Source: Hydrangea macrophylla (taxonomy: Eukaryota > Streptophyta > Magnoliopsida > Cornales > Hydrangeaceae). From it: a stretch of 64,000 nt of DNA. The position numbers and the translations under genes were made by a program. Location of the stretch: contig CM066998.1 in the NCBI GenBank assembly GCA_033977485.1, positions 60,602,274 to 60,666,273 on the forward strand. The letters run 5' to 3'. The notes under the pieces were generated by a model that did no database searches, was not told where the DNA came from, and worked only from the letters and a program-made list of their open reading frames with translations. Each line of letters starts with the position of its first letter. Within the stretch, counting starts at the first letter, position 1. Positions 31,921 to 60,795 of this stretch are shown here, one piece after another.

Positions 31921-32350
31921 CACCATCACCATCACCACCTCCATTTACAATCGCAGCACCTCCACCACCACGTCACCTCCATCACGGTTTTTCATTTTTC
32001 TGGTTTTGATTTTCTGTCTCGTGTATTGGGTTTATGGAGAGAGAAAGGGGGTTATTTTTGTCTTTTTATCATTGGAGGAGGGTTAGAAACTATTGGTTTG
32101 GGCCATGAGCTTTAAATTTTATTCCATAAATTATTGGGGCCTTTGGCTGAATGCCCCTTTTTTTAAATCATGTCCTATGGACAGCAACCCTATGAGCTGC
32201 CTTTACATATTAGAATTGAGCAAGTCAAGGAGACGAAAGGAAATCTAACCATATGTGAAACTGCCCTTTTGCCTTCAACGCAAAAGTATTAGATCAAGAA
32301 AGGCTAAATTTGATTCCTGAATTTGTTCGAGTATAGATTGTGTTTGCTCC
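31921..32350. other. continuation of the ACC-rich array, then intergenic DNA
   Basis: 31921-31985 is the resumed CACCATCACC-rich array that Pack-CACTA-2 interrupted. Beyond 31990 the DNA is ordinary and no gene is recognised. Confidence 0.6.
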
Positions 32351-32559
32351 AGAAATGCTAAATGCACAAAAAAAATGTACAACTAAATGCACAACATGCT
32401 TAAAATTATTGGACTTTGTGCTAAAAAATCTATACACACAAAAAGACAAAAAAAAAAAAAAGAAAGAAGAGGTGTACAGCTTTTTCAGCACGAAGTCCAA
32501 CAATTTTAAGCAGATTGTGCATTTAGTTGTGCATTTTTTTTGTGCATCTAGCATTTCTC
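32351..32559. mobile_element. foldback MITE
   Basis: Left arm AGAAATGCTAAATGCACAAA through TTAAAATTATTGGACTTTGTG is matched by the right arm AGTCCAACAATTTTAAG through TTTGTGCATCTAGCATTTCT. The arms are about 70 bp with an A-rich loop. Non-coding; class not determined. Confidence 0.75.
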
Positions 32560-33615
32560 GTGTTTACTCTCTGAGTCTCAAATTAAAAGTCTTTTATTCT
32601 AATTTTAGATGTCCCCTTATAGAGTAATGTAATGCGAGCTTCCAAAATTTTGCAAATCCTAAATGTAAGGAAGAAGGTCATGTAAAGAAACTATTTCTTG
32701 TTGCCAAACACTTTTATTTTGTTCCCCTTAAATGTCATTTTAGTGAGTCTGGTTTTCTTTAGTTTTCTGTCTTTTGTTTTCTTTCTTGTATTTTTCCCCC
32801 ATACTTTAAACAACATTAAAAGGCCATACTAACAACATTAAAAGTTATCCATTTTGGAAATGTAATTGTAACTTGGATAAAAAGGAGAAAAGTGGCTCAC
32901 AAAATTTAGTATTTTCAATTTATGAAAGTGTTTGGATTAGCTTAAAATTTTCAACACTTAAAACAAATCAGCTGAAATATTAAGCCAAAAAAAGAAAGTT
33001 TAATATTTCATCACTTAATATTTCAGCTAATCGAAAGGGGCTCTCAGGAACAGATCTACGAACCAAAAAGTAACCCTCCACTCCAGTAATGGGCACAATC
33101 AACTCTAAAAAGAGTTTTCAAACAAAGAGGTCCAATATATACAGATACATTGTATGTGCATCGCTGGTCAACCACTGGGTGCTTCCATTTGCATAAATGT
33201 AAGCTAATGAGTAACCTTTAAAACATTTACTATCCATCACATATTAATTATATTATACATCTGCAATCCAGTGATATATTTGATAACCACCACTTGGTTT
33301 TCTTTCTAGCATCTTCATGAAACGGGATATTGACCAGCCAAAATGCAACTTTATCTGAAAGTGCATCAGAAATGGGAATTTCTGGAAGAGGACAAGTATA
33401 CCAATAACACGCGCACGCGCACGCTTTTGCGTTTTTTCACATGACTTGCACACACTGAGGGAAGTACATGCACTAGTATATTTACAGGAGCATCCAACTG
33501 AGTTCACAATTTAAACAGTTAAAGTTCCAGAATTAATGCGTACTTAGCAACAAAGCAATATAAACAAACCGAGGCTTTTGAGTGAGATTCGAGGGGTATA
33601 GACTACAGTGGTTCA
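32560..33615. other. 3' flank of the aspartic proteinase gene
   Basis: Downstream of the aspartic proteinase stop codon on the minus strand. A GCGCAC tract lies at 33407-33427. The 3' UTR must lie in the upper part; no sure polyadenylation site chosen. Confidence 0.45.
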
Positions 33616-50731
<17,116 letters not shown>

Positions 50732-50737
50732 CTACAA

Positions 50738-52678
50738 GTGTCCATGATAATACTCCATTGATTGAATTGAGAAATCAAACTTGACCAATGGTCCAATACC
50801 GAAGTATGAATTAATAGAACGAAAACTCAACAACACTAAAGGTGAATACATAATTTGGAACTTCTGGTAAAGACGTAGTGAGTAAAAGGTGATACCAAAG
50901 TCCAATCTTAACCTAACATAAAAACTACAATGAAACACACACACACACACCAAAAAAAAAACCTAACTCATAAGTTGATATTAGTAAGCAATAGACAAAA
51001 ACATGGTCAATCATTAAAGCCAACAAAATGAAATGATAAGGTCGTATAATGATGAAATGTGTTAGAGCCACCTCTTCCATGGGTACTTCCTCTGTGGAAA
51101 AGGAAGCTATAAATTTAGGATGCATATTCATTCAAAAAAAAAATTAGGATGCATAGGGGAAAGGAATTTATAATCTCAGATGTATGCACATCATAGTTAT
51201 TTTCCAAAAAGAAATTGATTGTGCATTAGAATTGTCCCCAAACTTCATATAATTATAATAGAAACCTCTAACGAAAACTAACAAATAATATCCACATACA
51301 AAGGGGAAAAAAAACACAGTGGAGATCATATGTTCTGTGGAAATACAGACCCAGAACAACAAATATTTGTTACCTAAGATTGGATGTAAAACAGACACAA
51401 GGAAAAAAAATAGTCATACAAGTAAATGTCAAGCTGAAAACTCCCTTTTTTTTTTTCCAAAACAAACAAGTAAATAATCTAGAAAAAAGTAACATTTTCT
51501 CCATGGTGGAGGGAGGCTTTTGATTTCTCATTCCAGAACAATAACAATATCATAGCTCTAGAAATGTCCATGTGGCTGGTATATTTACATTGGGGAAAAA
51601 GTACTTGATCAGCCAAAAAAAAAGGCCTTTTCTTTTTCCCTTCTCTCTTTAACCAGAAAAGAAATTCCAACCTAAGATTTTCTATAATAAAAATTGGGAA
51701 TAGAAAAGTAATTTCCTTTCTTTCCCTAGTATTCTCGTTCTTATTCCAAGCTTACCCAAATGAATAATTCCATTTCCTTTGTTCTTTATTGTTATAAAAT
51801 TTATTACAATTGGACAAAAACTGAGATTTTAAGCTCTTTTATCTCAAGGAGGTCAACAAATGGTGAACTTAAGGCTCTGCAGGTTCACCAATCAAAACAT
51901 ACTTATAGGCTCTGTTTGGTTCATAGATTACATGAGCAAAAAGAAAAGGGTAAGGAAAACAAGAAAGAAAACCAGTTCGCTCATGTTTTCTCGCTTCATG
52001 CTTGCATAACATTAAAAATTGAAAAATTCCCAAATATTATTGTAACATATGAATAAATGAAGGAAAATAACTCACACTATTCAAAATGTTTAATTTATTT
52101 CTCAATCTATTGTATATTCTTTCCTATTTTCCTAATTGTTTTCCTTATTATAACCAAACAAAGGAAAAGATTTTCCTCCATGTTTTCCTTTCTTTTCCCT
52201 CACTAAATGCAAGAACCAAACAAAGCCTGGGGGAATACAAAATCTCCCAAAGAATAAGCAGAAAGGAACCTGAATTAACTATCGACAACAAACCCACCAA
52301 AAGCTAATTTTTTTTAAAAACAAAGACTATTACTCAAAAAAATAAAAAAAAAACAATTAAAAAAATAAAATAAAATAAAAAAATTGACATTTATTTCATG
52401 AAAACAGTAATTCACCATAGTGACAAAGTAAGAACCTACTGCAATAATAAATAACTAAACAGGAATTATTAATAATAAACACAAATTTACGGTAGAATTA
52501 AAAAAGCATAATCGATGATCTCCAACTAATGCCGAAAATCAATCGGTATAATCGGATTGAAATAGCATACTTGTGAATTAACTCGAAATAATCCGAAGTG
52601 AAGAGGAAAGTCGAACCGATCGACGAGTTACTTTAGAGAGAGAATTTGAGTACATTCCTAGAGAGAGAAACTAACCTT
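50738..52678 (-). other. 5' UTR intron of the aspartic proteinase gene
   Basis: Upstream of the ATG there is an acceptor (CTTGTAG before 50737, 12 bases from the ATG), and a donor GTTAGT lies at about 52677 after the leader-like segment 52679-52720 (ending GTCTGAAAG). A leader intron is common in this gene family. Inside it, 51907-52228 is a MITE. Splice sites are inferred; no transcript was seen. Confidence 0.6.
51907..52228. mobile_element. MITE in the leader intron
   Basis: Begins AGGCTCTGTTTGGTTC and ends GAACCAAACAAAGCCT, an inverted pair of about 16 bp; interior TTTTCCTT/AAGGAAAA words fold back. No target duplication was clear. Non-coding. Confidence 0.68.
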
Positions 52679-52780
52679 TCAGACGCACACTGTAAAAGCT
52701 CAAGCTACCCTTCTCTCAGACGGTATTCGAATACTTTAAGCGCTTTTGGCAATTTGAGATTAAAATAATAATAAAAAGGT
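52679..52780 (-). promoter_or_regulatory. leader exon and upstream region of the aspartic proteinase gene
   Basis: CT/GA-rich leader-like sequence (minus strand: CTTGAGCTTTTACAGTGTGC to the GTTAGT donor). Upstream on the minus strand is AT-rich DNA (TTTTTATTATTATTTTAATC near 52755-52775) that could hold the core promoter. Start site not determined. Confidence 0.45.
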
Positions 52781-53709
52781 TAAGCAAAATGACGTTTTGA
52801 ATAAGTGATTGTGACAAAAATTAATGGACTCTCATGCGATTTCTGAACCGTTTGATTCTTTGGAATGGACGGTGATGACGAGACTGATATGGTGGTCGGT
52901 GCAGTGACATTGTAACACGTGTCAGTAAAAAGCATGCAACAAGTCGTCACGCCACACCGCTTCTGACCTTTTTGAGTGATAAGAAATATTTTTTTTTTTT
53001 TTTTTTTAATGCTCGGATCGGATTGAAAACACACACCAGCCCCAATTTAATACCAAAATCTTACATTGGCTTATAGTAAAGTTCAACAAAAACCACTCAT
53101 TTCGACTGAAGAATAACTGGAGGCAAGCAATTAGAATTTTCTATAAGAATTCAAACTCTCTCCCTCCCTATTGAAAAGAGAGAGACTGTGCCAATTAATT
53201 GCGCTAAGATAAGACTTTACGTGGACTTCTTTTTTGTGTCGTCGGATTCGAAACTTCTAGATTTTATTTACTTTTGTATTTTTATCCTTTGGTGTAGGAT
53301 TAATGATTTGGTACAGTAATTATATGATTTTCAAATTCTAATTTCAAATGATGTAGTAGATGTAGACTCATTGAATTTTGATTGGATGATATTGAAGTGA
53401 TTCTATTATTATTGAAGTTGGTCTCACTATCACATTATTTGAGATGTGAAATTAGAATTAAAATTTTAAAAGCATAGTTTTGCTCTTGGTATAATGGTCT
53501 CATGTGATTAATAGGTCCGGAAAAAGGAGAGGAATACACGATTTGAACCCTGGTAGTAAGCTTTGGCATGGAACGGCATTTCAAACTGGGCTAAAGCCGA
53601 GCTGTTGCTCACTTCCAAATTCTGTTTTGGTAATTTTCAGGTTTATAAATGGGGACATCCCTACAATCACAAAGGACTTGCATAAAGTCCACCACGTTCG
53701 CTTATTTTT
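52781..53709. other. intergenic DNA with MITE-like fragment
   Basis: No gene. At 53335-53480 is a repeat with AAATTCTAATTTCAAATGAT on the left and the inverse TTGAGATGTGAAATTAGAAT on the right, related to 14224-14370 and 63640-63760. Confidence 0.5.
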
Positions 53710-53711
53710 TA

Positions 53712-53947
53712 TTCCCTCTGTCTTATTTTATGTGTCCATCTTAAAAAATTTAACTATTTAAGGGGACAAAAAGAATTTACACTTACTTTCCACAATTGTC
53801 CATAATCATTGCACTTTTTTTTTGTTGAATGCAAGGAAGGGTAGTTTGGGATACTGAGTAAAATTTGCATACTAATTTAAGAAAGTGAACAATAATTTTA
53901 GGACATTTCAAATAAAAAGATAGACACATAAAATAAGACGGAGGGAG
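53712..53947. mobile_element. Stowaway-type (Tc1/Mariner) MITE
   Basis: Begins TTCCCTCTGTCTTATTTTAT and ends ATAAAATAAGACGGAGGGAG (inverted, one or two mismatches), flanked by TA on both sides (53710-53711 and 53948-53949). 236 bp, non-coding. Confidence 0.85.
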
Positions 53948-54002
53948 TATCTCGTTAAGACATCGGTAGTGGAAGTGTTAACATGGATATGTTGGTGTCA
54001 GA

Positions 54003-54228
54003 TAGGGGTGTTCACGGTCGGTTTCGGTTGGTTTTTCTCGGTTTTTTCACATAAAAAAACCGACCAATAGCCTCGGTTCGGTCGGTTCGGTCGGGGTTTT
54101 GGGGTGTTTCGGTCGGTCGGTCGGTTCGGTTTTCTTCTTGAAATATAAGTTTGAAAACCGACCGAATGCCCTCGGTTTAGTCGGTTTGGTTGATCGATTT
54201 CGGTCTCGGTTTTTCTTGTACACCCCTA
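54003..54228. mobile_element. non-autonomous hAT element
   Basis: Begins TAGGGGTGTTCACGG and ends GTACACCCCTA. A perfect 8-bp target duplication GTGTCAGA flanks it (53995-54002 and 54229-54236), the hAT hallmark. The interior is built of TCGGTTCGGTCGG words. 226 bp, non-coding. Confidence 0.92.
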
Positions 54229-54282
54229 GTGTCAGATGCTATTTAATGAGCAGATTATGAGATGATATGCAAGTCTTAACAT

Positions 54283-54811
54283 TAGGGATGGCAATGGGGT
54301 GGGTTTTCCGGGTTCCCCGCCCCGCCCCGCCCCTAATAGGTAGGGTATGGGGGAGGCTTAATAGGGTTAGGGGCGGGTATGGAGGAGGTTTTCAAAACCC
54401 GGGTCGGGGTCGGGTCGGGGTCGGGGTAGGGTCAAAAAACCCGCCCCCGCCCCGAATATACTTGTATTTATATTTTTACCCCTCAATAGTTATGTGTATT
54501 ACCATTTTAAAAAAAAAAAACTACACTACTAGGGAATTAATTGGGTAAGTTAAAAAAAAAACTACACTATTAGAGAAAAAAATGCATTAAAAAAATTACT
54601 TTTTCAATTTGTGTACCAAAAAAAAAAAAAAAAAAAACATAATCGGGGCGGGGCGGGGCGGGGCGGGGTCGGGGACCCCGGGGGCGGGGCGGGGGCGGGG
54701 GCGGGGAGATCACTATGCGGGACGGGGCGGGGGCGGGGGGAGGGTTCATTGAAGCGGGGCGGGGGCGGGGTATGGGGACCCCGTCCCATACCCGCCCCGT
54801 TGCCATCCCTA
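54283..54811. mobile_element. non-autonomous hAT element with GC-rich arms
   Basis: Begins TAGGGATGGCAATGGGG and ends CCCGTTGCCATCCCTA, with a perfect 8-bp target duplication CTTAACAT (54275-54282 and 54812-54819). Both arms are strings of GGGGCGGGG or CCCGCCCC words around an A/T-rich centre. Open frames in it are repeat-derived. 529 bp. Confidence 0.92.
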
Positions 54812-54819
54812 CTTAACAT

Positions 54820-55990
54820 CTTTGCTAAGCATGTGTCATGTATCAGAATTGAGTGCAGCCACAACTATAGCGAGTGAGTAAATGAGCTGACATGGTCAAA
54901 AAATTATTTAAATAATGAAAAATTTAGTGGGAAATCTCATTCTACCAGTGTTTGTTATAATAGACCCATCAATTGGTACTTCCCAATGAAAGACCCTATA
55001 ATTGTGAATGTTGTTAGAGATTAGTCCACAATCCCCAATTATAGATAGTTTTAGTGACTTTTTTACCCCTATACATATACACAGGCATACATATATAGAA
55101 ATATATATATATATGGTAATAACTCTATTTTTAAAGATCCCATTGATTTGCATATCAAATATATGGAAATAAAATCCCATAACTTTAGCCTTGTACATTA
55201 TGGGTCTTTTGATTATTTCTAACGCCATTTTTATGTGGGTATCCCATTTTTGTATGTTCTACCAATAATCATTGATCACATAGCATATTAATATGTTACT
55301 ATGCACCATACATTTATGCGAGTATTGAATTTTACACTGCAACTAGTTCATTTTACACTGCAATTGGTTTATTAGTGTAAAATTTTACACTGCAACTGGT
55401 TTGTTTTTACATTGCAACTAGTTCATTAGTGTGAAATTTTATACTCCAATTGGTTAAACTCAATCCCATAATCTTGCATATATTTTGGGAAGTTACCAAA
55501 CTTATTTTATACTGTAATTGGTCAAACTCAATCCCATAATTTTGGGAAGTTACTAAATCTTGCATATATTTTAGGAATTAAGTTACTAAATGCCATAATT
55601 GTAGGGCTTTATACGTTAGAATCTGTTTAATATTACACATCTTTTTTAATTTCGTATTTCACCATTCTTGGGTGATCTAACAGTCATTCATCACCATCAC
55701 AAAAAAAAAAATTGTGTTAAATTTCACACTAGAATGAATATAAGTGTTAAATTTCACACTCATATTCGAGTTATTCAACAAAGGAACACTGTCTTATCAC
55801 AAATTCATTTGCACATGAGTGTTAAATTTTATATTACAACCTTTTGAACCATATCATTTGAACTACAACATAGTATACAGTTACACATCACAACTTTTGA
55901 AGCAAGAACAAGAGTGTTAAATTTTACACTACAACCTTTTGGACCACAACCTTTGAACCACAACATAATATACAATCGGATTCCATTGTA
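54820..55990. other. intergenic DNA with short tandem repeats
   Basis: 55328-55455 holds several copies of a unit like TTTTACACTGCAACTGGTTT with ATTAGTGTAAAA; related ACACTCATATTCGAG-type phrases follow at 55735-55930 (GTGTTAAATTTCACACT). No gene. Confidence 0.55.
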
Positions 55991-56008
55991 TAGCTTGAGA
56001 AGAGCAAA

Positions 56009-56393
56009 TCCGGTATTGCCATTGTTGTTGAAACCCAGAAAGCTTTCAAGCATCATAAGTCAAAACATCAACCGAAACAATCACCAACATCGAATCGGGC
56101 GAGTACTTCGCAAGTTGGGGCACAATAATCAAGAACACCCTTGTTCCTCTGTATCAATTCAGCCTGGACTCGCCTGGGTTCTGCCTAGCGCCGGCGATGA
56201 CGATACAGAGAGCGGATCCGACGATGATCTTGGTCCTCGAGTAGTCCACGTCGGCCATGATCTTGGTCCCCGGGAGGAGCGCGGCGGCGTATTTGAGACT
56301 GAGCATCTCGCCATGGAGTTTATCTGGCTTGCGTCGACTAGCGTGAGGTCGCCGGAGAGGTCCTGTGTGAGGATGGTCTGAGCTATGGCCTGA
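56009..56393 (-). pseudogene. L-lactate dehydrogenase fragment, decayed
   Basis: On the minus strand, in changing frames: AIAQTILTQDLSGDLTLVDA (nucleotide-binding fold), then KLHGEMLSLKYAAALLPGTK, then GSALCIVIAGARQNPGESRL, then IIVPQLAKYSPDSMLVIVS, VDVLTYDA, a stop, and KLSGF. These match consecutive parts of plant L-LDH, which turns pyruvate to lactate in the cytosol. Two frameshifts, a short deletion (the NP of SNPVDVLTY) and a stop break it, and both termini are missing. It ends beside a (GA)n tract at 56410. I could not tell whether it is a processed copy. Confidence 0.85.
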
Positions 56394-56399
56394 GCTTTC

Positions 56400-56413
56400 T
56401 CTCTCTAAACAGG

Positions 56414-56470
<57 letters not shown>
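56400..56470. repeat. (GA)n microsatellite
   Basis: GA dinucleotide run from about 56414 to 56469, next to the LDH fragment. Confidence 0.95.
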
Positions 56471-56472
<2 letters not shown>

Positions 56473-57749
56473 TGTTGATGCATATATAATGTGATTTATT
56501 CTCATTTAGGTATTTGGGATTTGAATTTTGAAAACCCCTAAAATAGTTGGGGTTATTAATTGCAGTTTTGAATGAGAAATGGAAAGGGTAGTTTGGTCCA
56601 AATTTTGTGGTGTGGACTTCAGACGAAATTGTTTCATACGTTGGGCCTATTGCAAGAAACCTAGAGTAAAATGGACATTATACTAATTAACTCTTAAATA
56701 ATTTGGGTTATATTTTGAAATTCATACAAATGGCTGACATGGTAAAAAAATTATTTAAATAACAAACGGCTATATTTTAAAATGTTAGACAAAGGGCTGT
56801 ATTTTTTGAAATTATTTAAAATGGCTATATTTCGTAAGTTTTTAAATATCAGATATAACTGTTAGATTTTTTTTTATTTTGTATAATTAGTAAATAATTT
56901 CTATAAATTCTCATTCTTTTCTCTCAAGTTAATTTTTAGTAGTTTTTCACATTACTTGGTTCAACTCACACCATGGATTAACGTCCTCTATTTTTTAACA
57001 CTCAATTCAACCCACATTTTAACTACCAACCATTACTTCAAATTGACTCTCAATCACATTCACAACCATCGTAATATGATTCTCAGACGTTTTTCACAGC
57101 AATACATGTTCAATCCACAACACCCACCTATTGGGAAAGTGAGAATTGAAGCAACGAGGAAGATAAGATTGAGTTCCGAAGTGAATCACTGTACATCGAA
57201 AGATTCAAACCCTAGCTTTTAGAGTATGCGATCTGTTTTTACAGTCCTTACATTCAAACCTCCAACAAACCATTGTGTTTATCCTCATTGTGAGTTTCAA
57301 TTCCTTTTTCCGTGAACAATTTGTTGCAGAAATAGCATATTCAATTCCTGGCGGCATTGTTGTTGTTGTTAATTTGTAGCAGCAGCTCCAATATCCAAGA
57401 AGATTGAAAACGCCGAGTAAACAAACAAAGATGAAAAAAGTCGAGCTAAGAACAAGAACCAGAACGCAAGAACGAAAGCTGAAAATGAAAATGGGGCTCA
57501 AGTGGCTATTGCTTTGAGTATAGAGTAACAACCTGATTATCTTGAGTTCTTCCCGTGTCAAGCTAACAGAATGATCAATCAATTATTCAGTTTCAATTTC
57601 CCGCCCAATTTCCCACCCCCTGCTTATGAATAACTTTGTCAAAATCATGGTCAAACCTACCCCTTAACAAACTCCTTTTATTCTTCCTTTTTTTTTAAAA
57701 AAAAAAGACTTAACAAATTCCTTTAAAATTGTTAACTAACTAAAGACTA
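56471..57749. other. intergenic DNA, no gene recognised
   Basis: AT-rich. Open frames near 56956-57222 (+) and 57205-57582 (-) lack any family signature. A stretch at 56730-56830 repeats ATGGCTATATTT-type words. Confidence 0.5.
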
Positions 57750-57942
57750 CTCCCTCCGTTTCAAAATAAGTGTCAACTACCTTTTTGCACGTAATTTAAG
57801 AAAATAATAACTTGTGGATATTTATTCACCTTTTGGGGTGGCACATTATCAACCACACATTTTTATCCAAAATAAAAAGTGGACACTTATTTTGGAACAT
57901 CCAAAAAAGGAAAGGTGGACATTTATTTTGGAACGAAGGGAG
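57750..57942. mobile_element. Stowaway-type MITE
   Basis: Begins CTCCCTCCGTTTCAAAATAA and ends TTATTTTGGAACGAAGGGAG, flanked by TA (57748-57749 and 57943-57944). 193 bp, non-coding. Confidence 0.85.
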
Positions 57943-58800
57943 TATTTATTTTTTAGTGAGTAAAGTTAATTTATATACTTCCCCAATTTTGTATGCCAAA
58001 TAATTTCCTAAAACGCATGTGACATTGGGGATTATTCACCCTCAATTATAGTGGGACCACTTCAATATCCTTCCACGATCAAAAAATCACATAGATCCCA
58101 CTATTACACGTATTTGGGACATATAAAATAAAATAAATGTGAGAAATGCATATTTTTTTACTCAATATTATATGGCTTAATTACATTTATACCCTTCTAG
58201 TTTGGGCTTTGTGTCAATTTTGGTTATTTTTAAGTGATGAGATGGTAGGTCATGTAGAGATATTAAGATGAGGGTTATTTAAGGAATATAATGGGCAGGT
58301 GCATGTAAAAAAACCAAATTGTTTTAGTTTATATTACAGTGGTGGTGTAGAAAATAAAGAAGGCGGGATGTAAATAGCTAGAATTTCTCCATTTTTCATT
58401 TAGGTCAAAATTGCAGCGAAAAAATTTGCAGAACTCCGTAAAATCGGAATCATGTAAATGAAGAAATTTAAACAGCTCTAAGATGAAGCAAATAGCAAGA
58501 TATTCAACAGGAAAATGTCGAAGGAGCATAAAGCAAATCTTCATTTATAAGATCTAAATAAAACAATGACAATACGAACCAACAAGTAACATTTTACCTT
58601 ATGCCATATCTGATTGTTGAGGAAATATTGTAAATATGTAAGCAGGAAAAATAAAAGAAACAACGGGGTATTAAAATCACTGCCATTACAGTTTAAATGA
58701 TAGTGGAATACGATTTTAAAAGGGCATTTTGGCCAAATAAAAAGTCAAGGACTTTTGGAGTTAAAAAAAAATCCATATATCTATGATAAGAAATAGGGAA
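57943..58800. other. intergenic DNA, nothing recognised
   Basis: AT-rich sequence without a supported frame or repeat pair. Confidence 0.5.
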
Positions 58801-58922
58801 CTATGCCAAATGTGGTTCAGTTATGACAAATGTGGCTCAGTTATGAGTCAGTTATGAGAAATGTGGTTCAGTTATGAGAATTGTGGCTCACTGTTATGAG
58901 TCAGTTATGACAAATATGGTTG
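58801..58922. repeat. tandem repeat of a 20-bp unit
   Basis: About six imperfect copies of ATGTGGTTCAGTTATGACAA. Ends shortly before the LTR retroelement. Confidence 0.85.
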
Positions 58923-58977
58923 GGAGTTAACATCCACCCCTTTTTGAGGGAGTTATTATAGTCTCGCCCTAAGTTGT

Positions 58978-59569
58978 TGTTGGAAATTTAACACGCGGAA
59001 CTAAATTTTCCCAAATAAACACACACATGAGCAGTAATTAAACATGCACACCAAAGAAAAGACATACAGATTTCTACGTGGTTCGGCCAAACACCTGCCT
59101 ACGTCCACACCTGAGAGATCCATTCTTTCACTATTGAGTAAAATATAGTACAAGTTACATGAATTAAATCCCATAACCCAAATACAAAACCCTTGTACTC
59201 TCCCCACTCAATACCCCAAAGAACATGACACAATTAATCACTGTAACATAGAGAAATCACAGAGATAAAGAAATACTCATCCCTACCTCACATCCCTATA
59301 ACGCTGTGAATACCCCTCACAGAAAACCCCAATAATTAATCTCTCTCACCCTAGACCATGCACCCCCATGAGGGGAGACCCCCAACTTGGTACACCAAGG
59401 GCTTTTTTAAATTCCTATACAACATCCATATATATAGAGTTTGAAACCCATTACTTATTGGACAAGTAATACAACTCTATCATAAAGGAAACCAAATCAC
59501 AATAGGAATCTAGCCAAATCACAATCCCTAAATTAATGGGATTATCCCACATGTGATATAATCCCAACA
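58978..59569 (-). repeat. 3' LTR of the small LTR retrotransposon
   Basis: Left copy of the direct repeat. Differs from the right copy at a few places (for example GTTGGAAATTT versus GTTGGGAATTT at its edge, and a CA-repeat length change near 59022). Confidence 0.93.
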
Positions 59570-60795
59570 ATCACCCCCTCTATCACTTGTGGGGAAACTG
59601 TCCAATCAATTTATCACACATGATCAGCACCCCCTCAACTGGAGCACCCATAAAGCTGACGACCTTGTAACCGTTTGCCATTGGCCGTCTTCCATACCAT
59701 CGTGCACACCTCGAATCAATATGGTCTCAACACCTCCGATTCGTCAAACCGCGGCCAATACATGTGCGCTACCCCAAGTTAATTATACGCATTAACTCCA
59801 CCAGAGAAGAGCCTCGACCTCTCATTCTCCCAAAGCAGGATTTCCCCTCACCATCGTCTGAACAGTGAACAAACCATCCACACACTCACTTATATAAGAA
59901 TTTTTCATCGAGAATTTGGGAGTACAACTCTACCAACCAGACGACACAAACCATCCACATTTCTCTCAACCGCTGTGTGTGATTTCAGTAACAATATTAG
60001 ATTCCTCCGCAACTTTGGGATCAATATCACACCACCCAAATAGCGAACCTGCTCCAAAAATATTTGACCAACGTTCCTACGTGCAGTATCCTAACAATTA
60101 CCTCTGTCGGATAATTGCGCCTGTGTCTGCCCCCGCCTTCTTGGAACCCATCAAATTATTTTCTCCAGAAGCACATACTTACCGTACATGGAATCTAACA
60201 ACTCAAGAGAAAATGCCCGTATGAGTGCAATGTGAGAACCTCTCCACTATACACAACCTGTTACAATCACAGTAGCATCAAAATTATTTTTCTACCCTAG
60301 ATCCCAACCTGCTACAATATATATAGGACCTATCACCAAGAAAAATAAATTTCAATTCATACAGAATCTTGCAAATCTGTACCCACCGATAAATTCGAAG
60401 CGCCCAAAAACCTTAGGACATCTCCGACCCGAATTTCAAGTAACATAGCTATGCACACTAACTACTTAAAATTCCAACCAATCAAGAGTCTTGATTTCGT
60501 TGCACCTTGCCACATGGGATCACTCCCTTACCAAGCTTACTCACCACTGTAACCATTTGTAATTCCTTACAAATCTAGGAAGTCATGCATCATCACATGA
60601 CTGCTCACAATCCGAGAACAAGCCAAGTAATCCATGTCGTACCATAAAAGCAATTGAATAGGTCACTGTTGTCCCGCTACTCCCATCGTGTATTTTTTAT
60701 TTTCCCTGCTTTTCTTTTTCCACCGTGCTGTTAATCTCCACTGCCACTGTGCGCCTCTGTCACCATGATCTAACAACCATAGCTCTGATACCACT

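Noticed and set aside
53480..53575. Possible tRNA-like sequence (TTTGAACCCTGG)
   Set aside because: Only a T-loop-like phrase; the remaining arms do not pair. More likely part of a dispersed repeat.
54267..54877. Gly- and Pro-rich open frames
   Set aside because: They are products of GC-rich arms of a hAT element.
57205..57582. Minus-strand open frame of 125 codons with hydrophobic segments
   Set aside because: No recognisable family, AT-driven composition and no promoter or splice pattern.
59589..60224. Open frames inside the small LTR element
   Set aside because: No gag or pol motifs; too short and on the opposite strand to the element's primer site.
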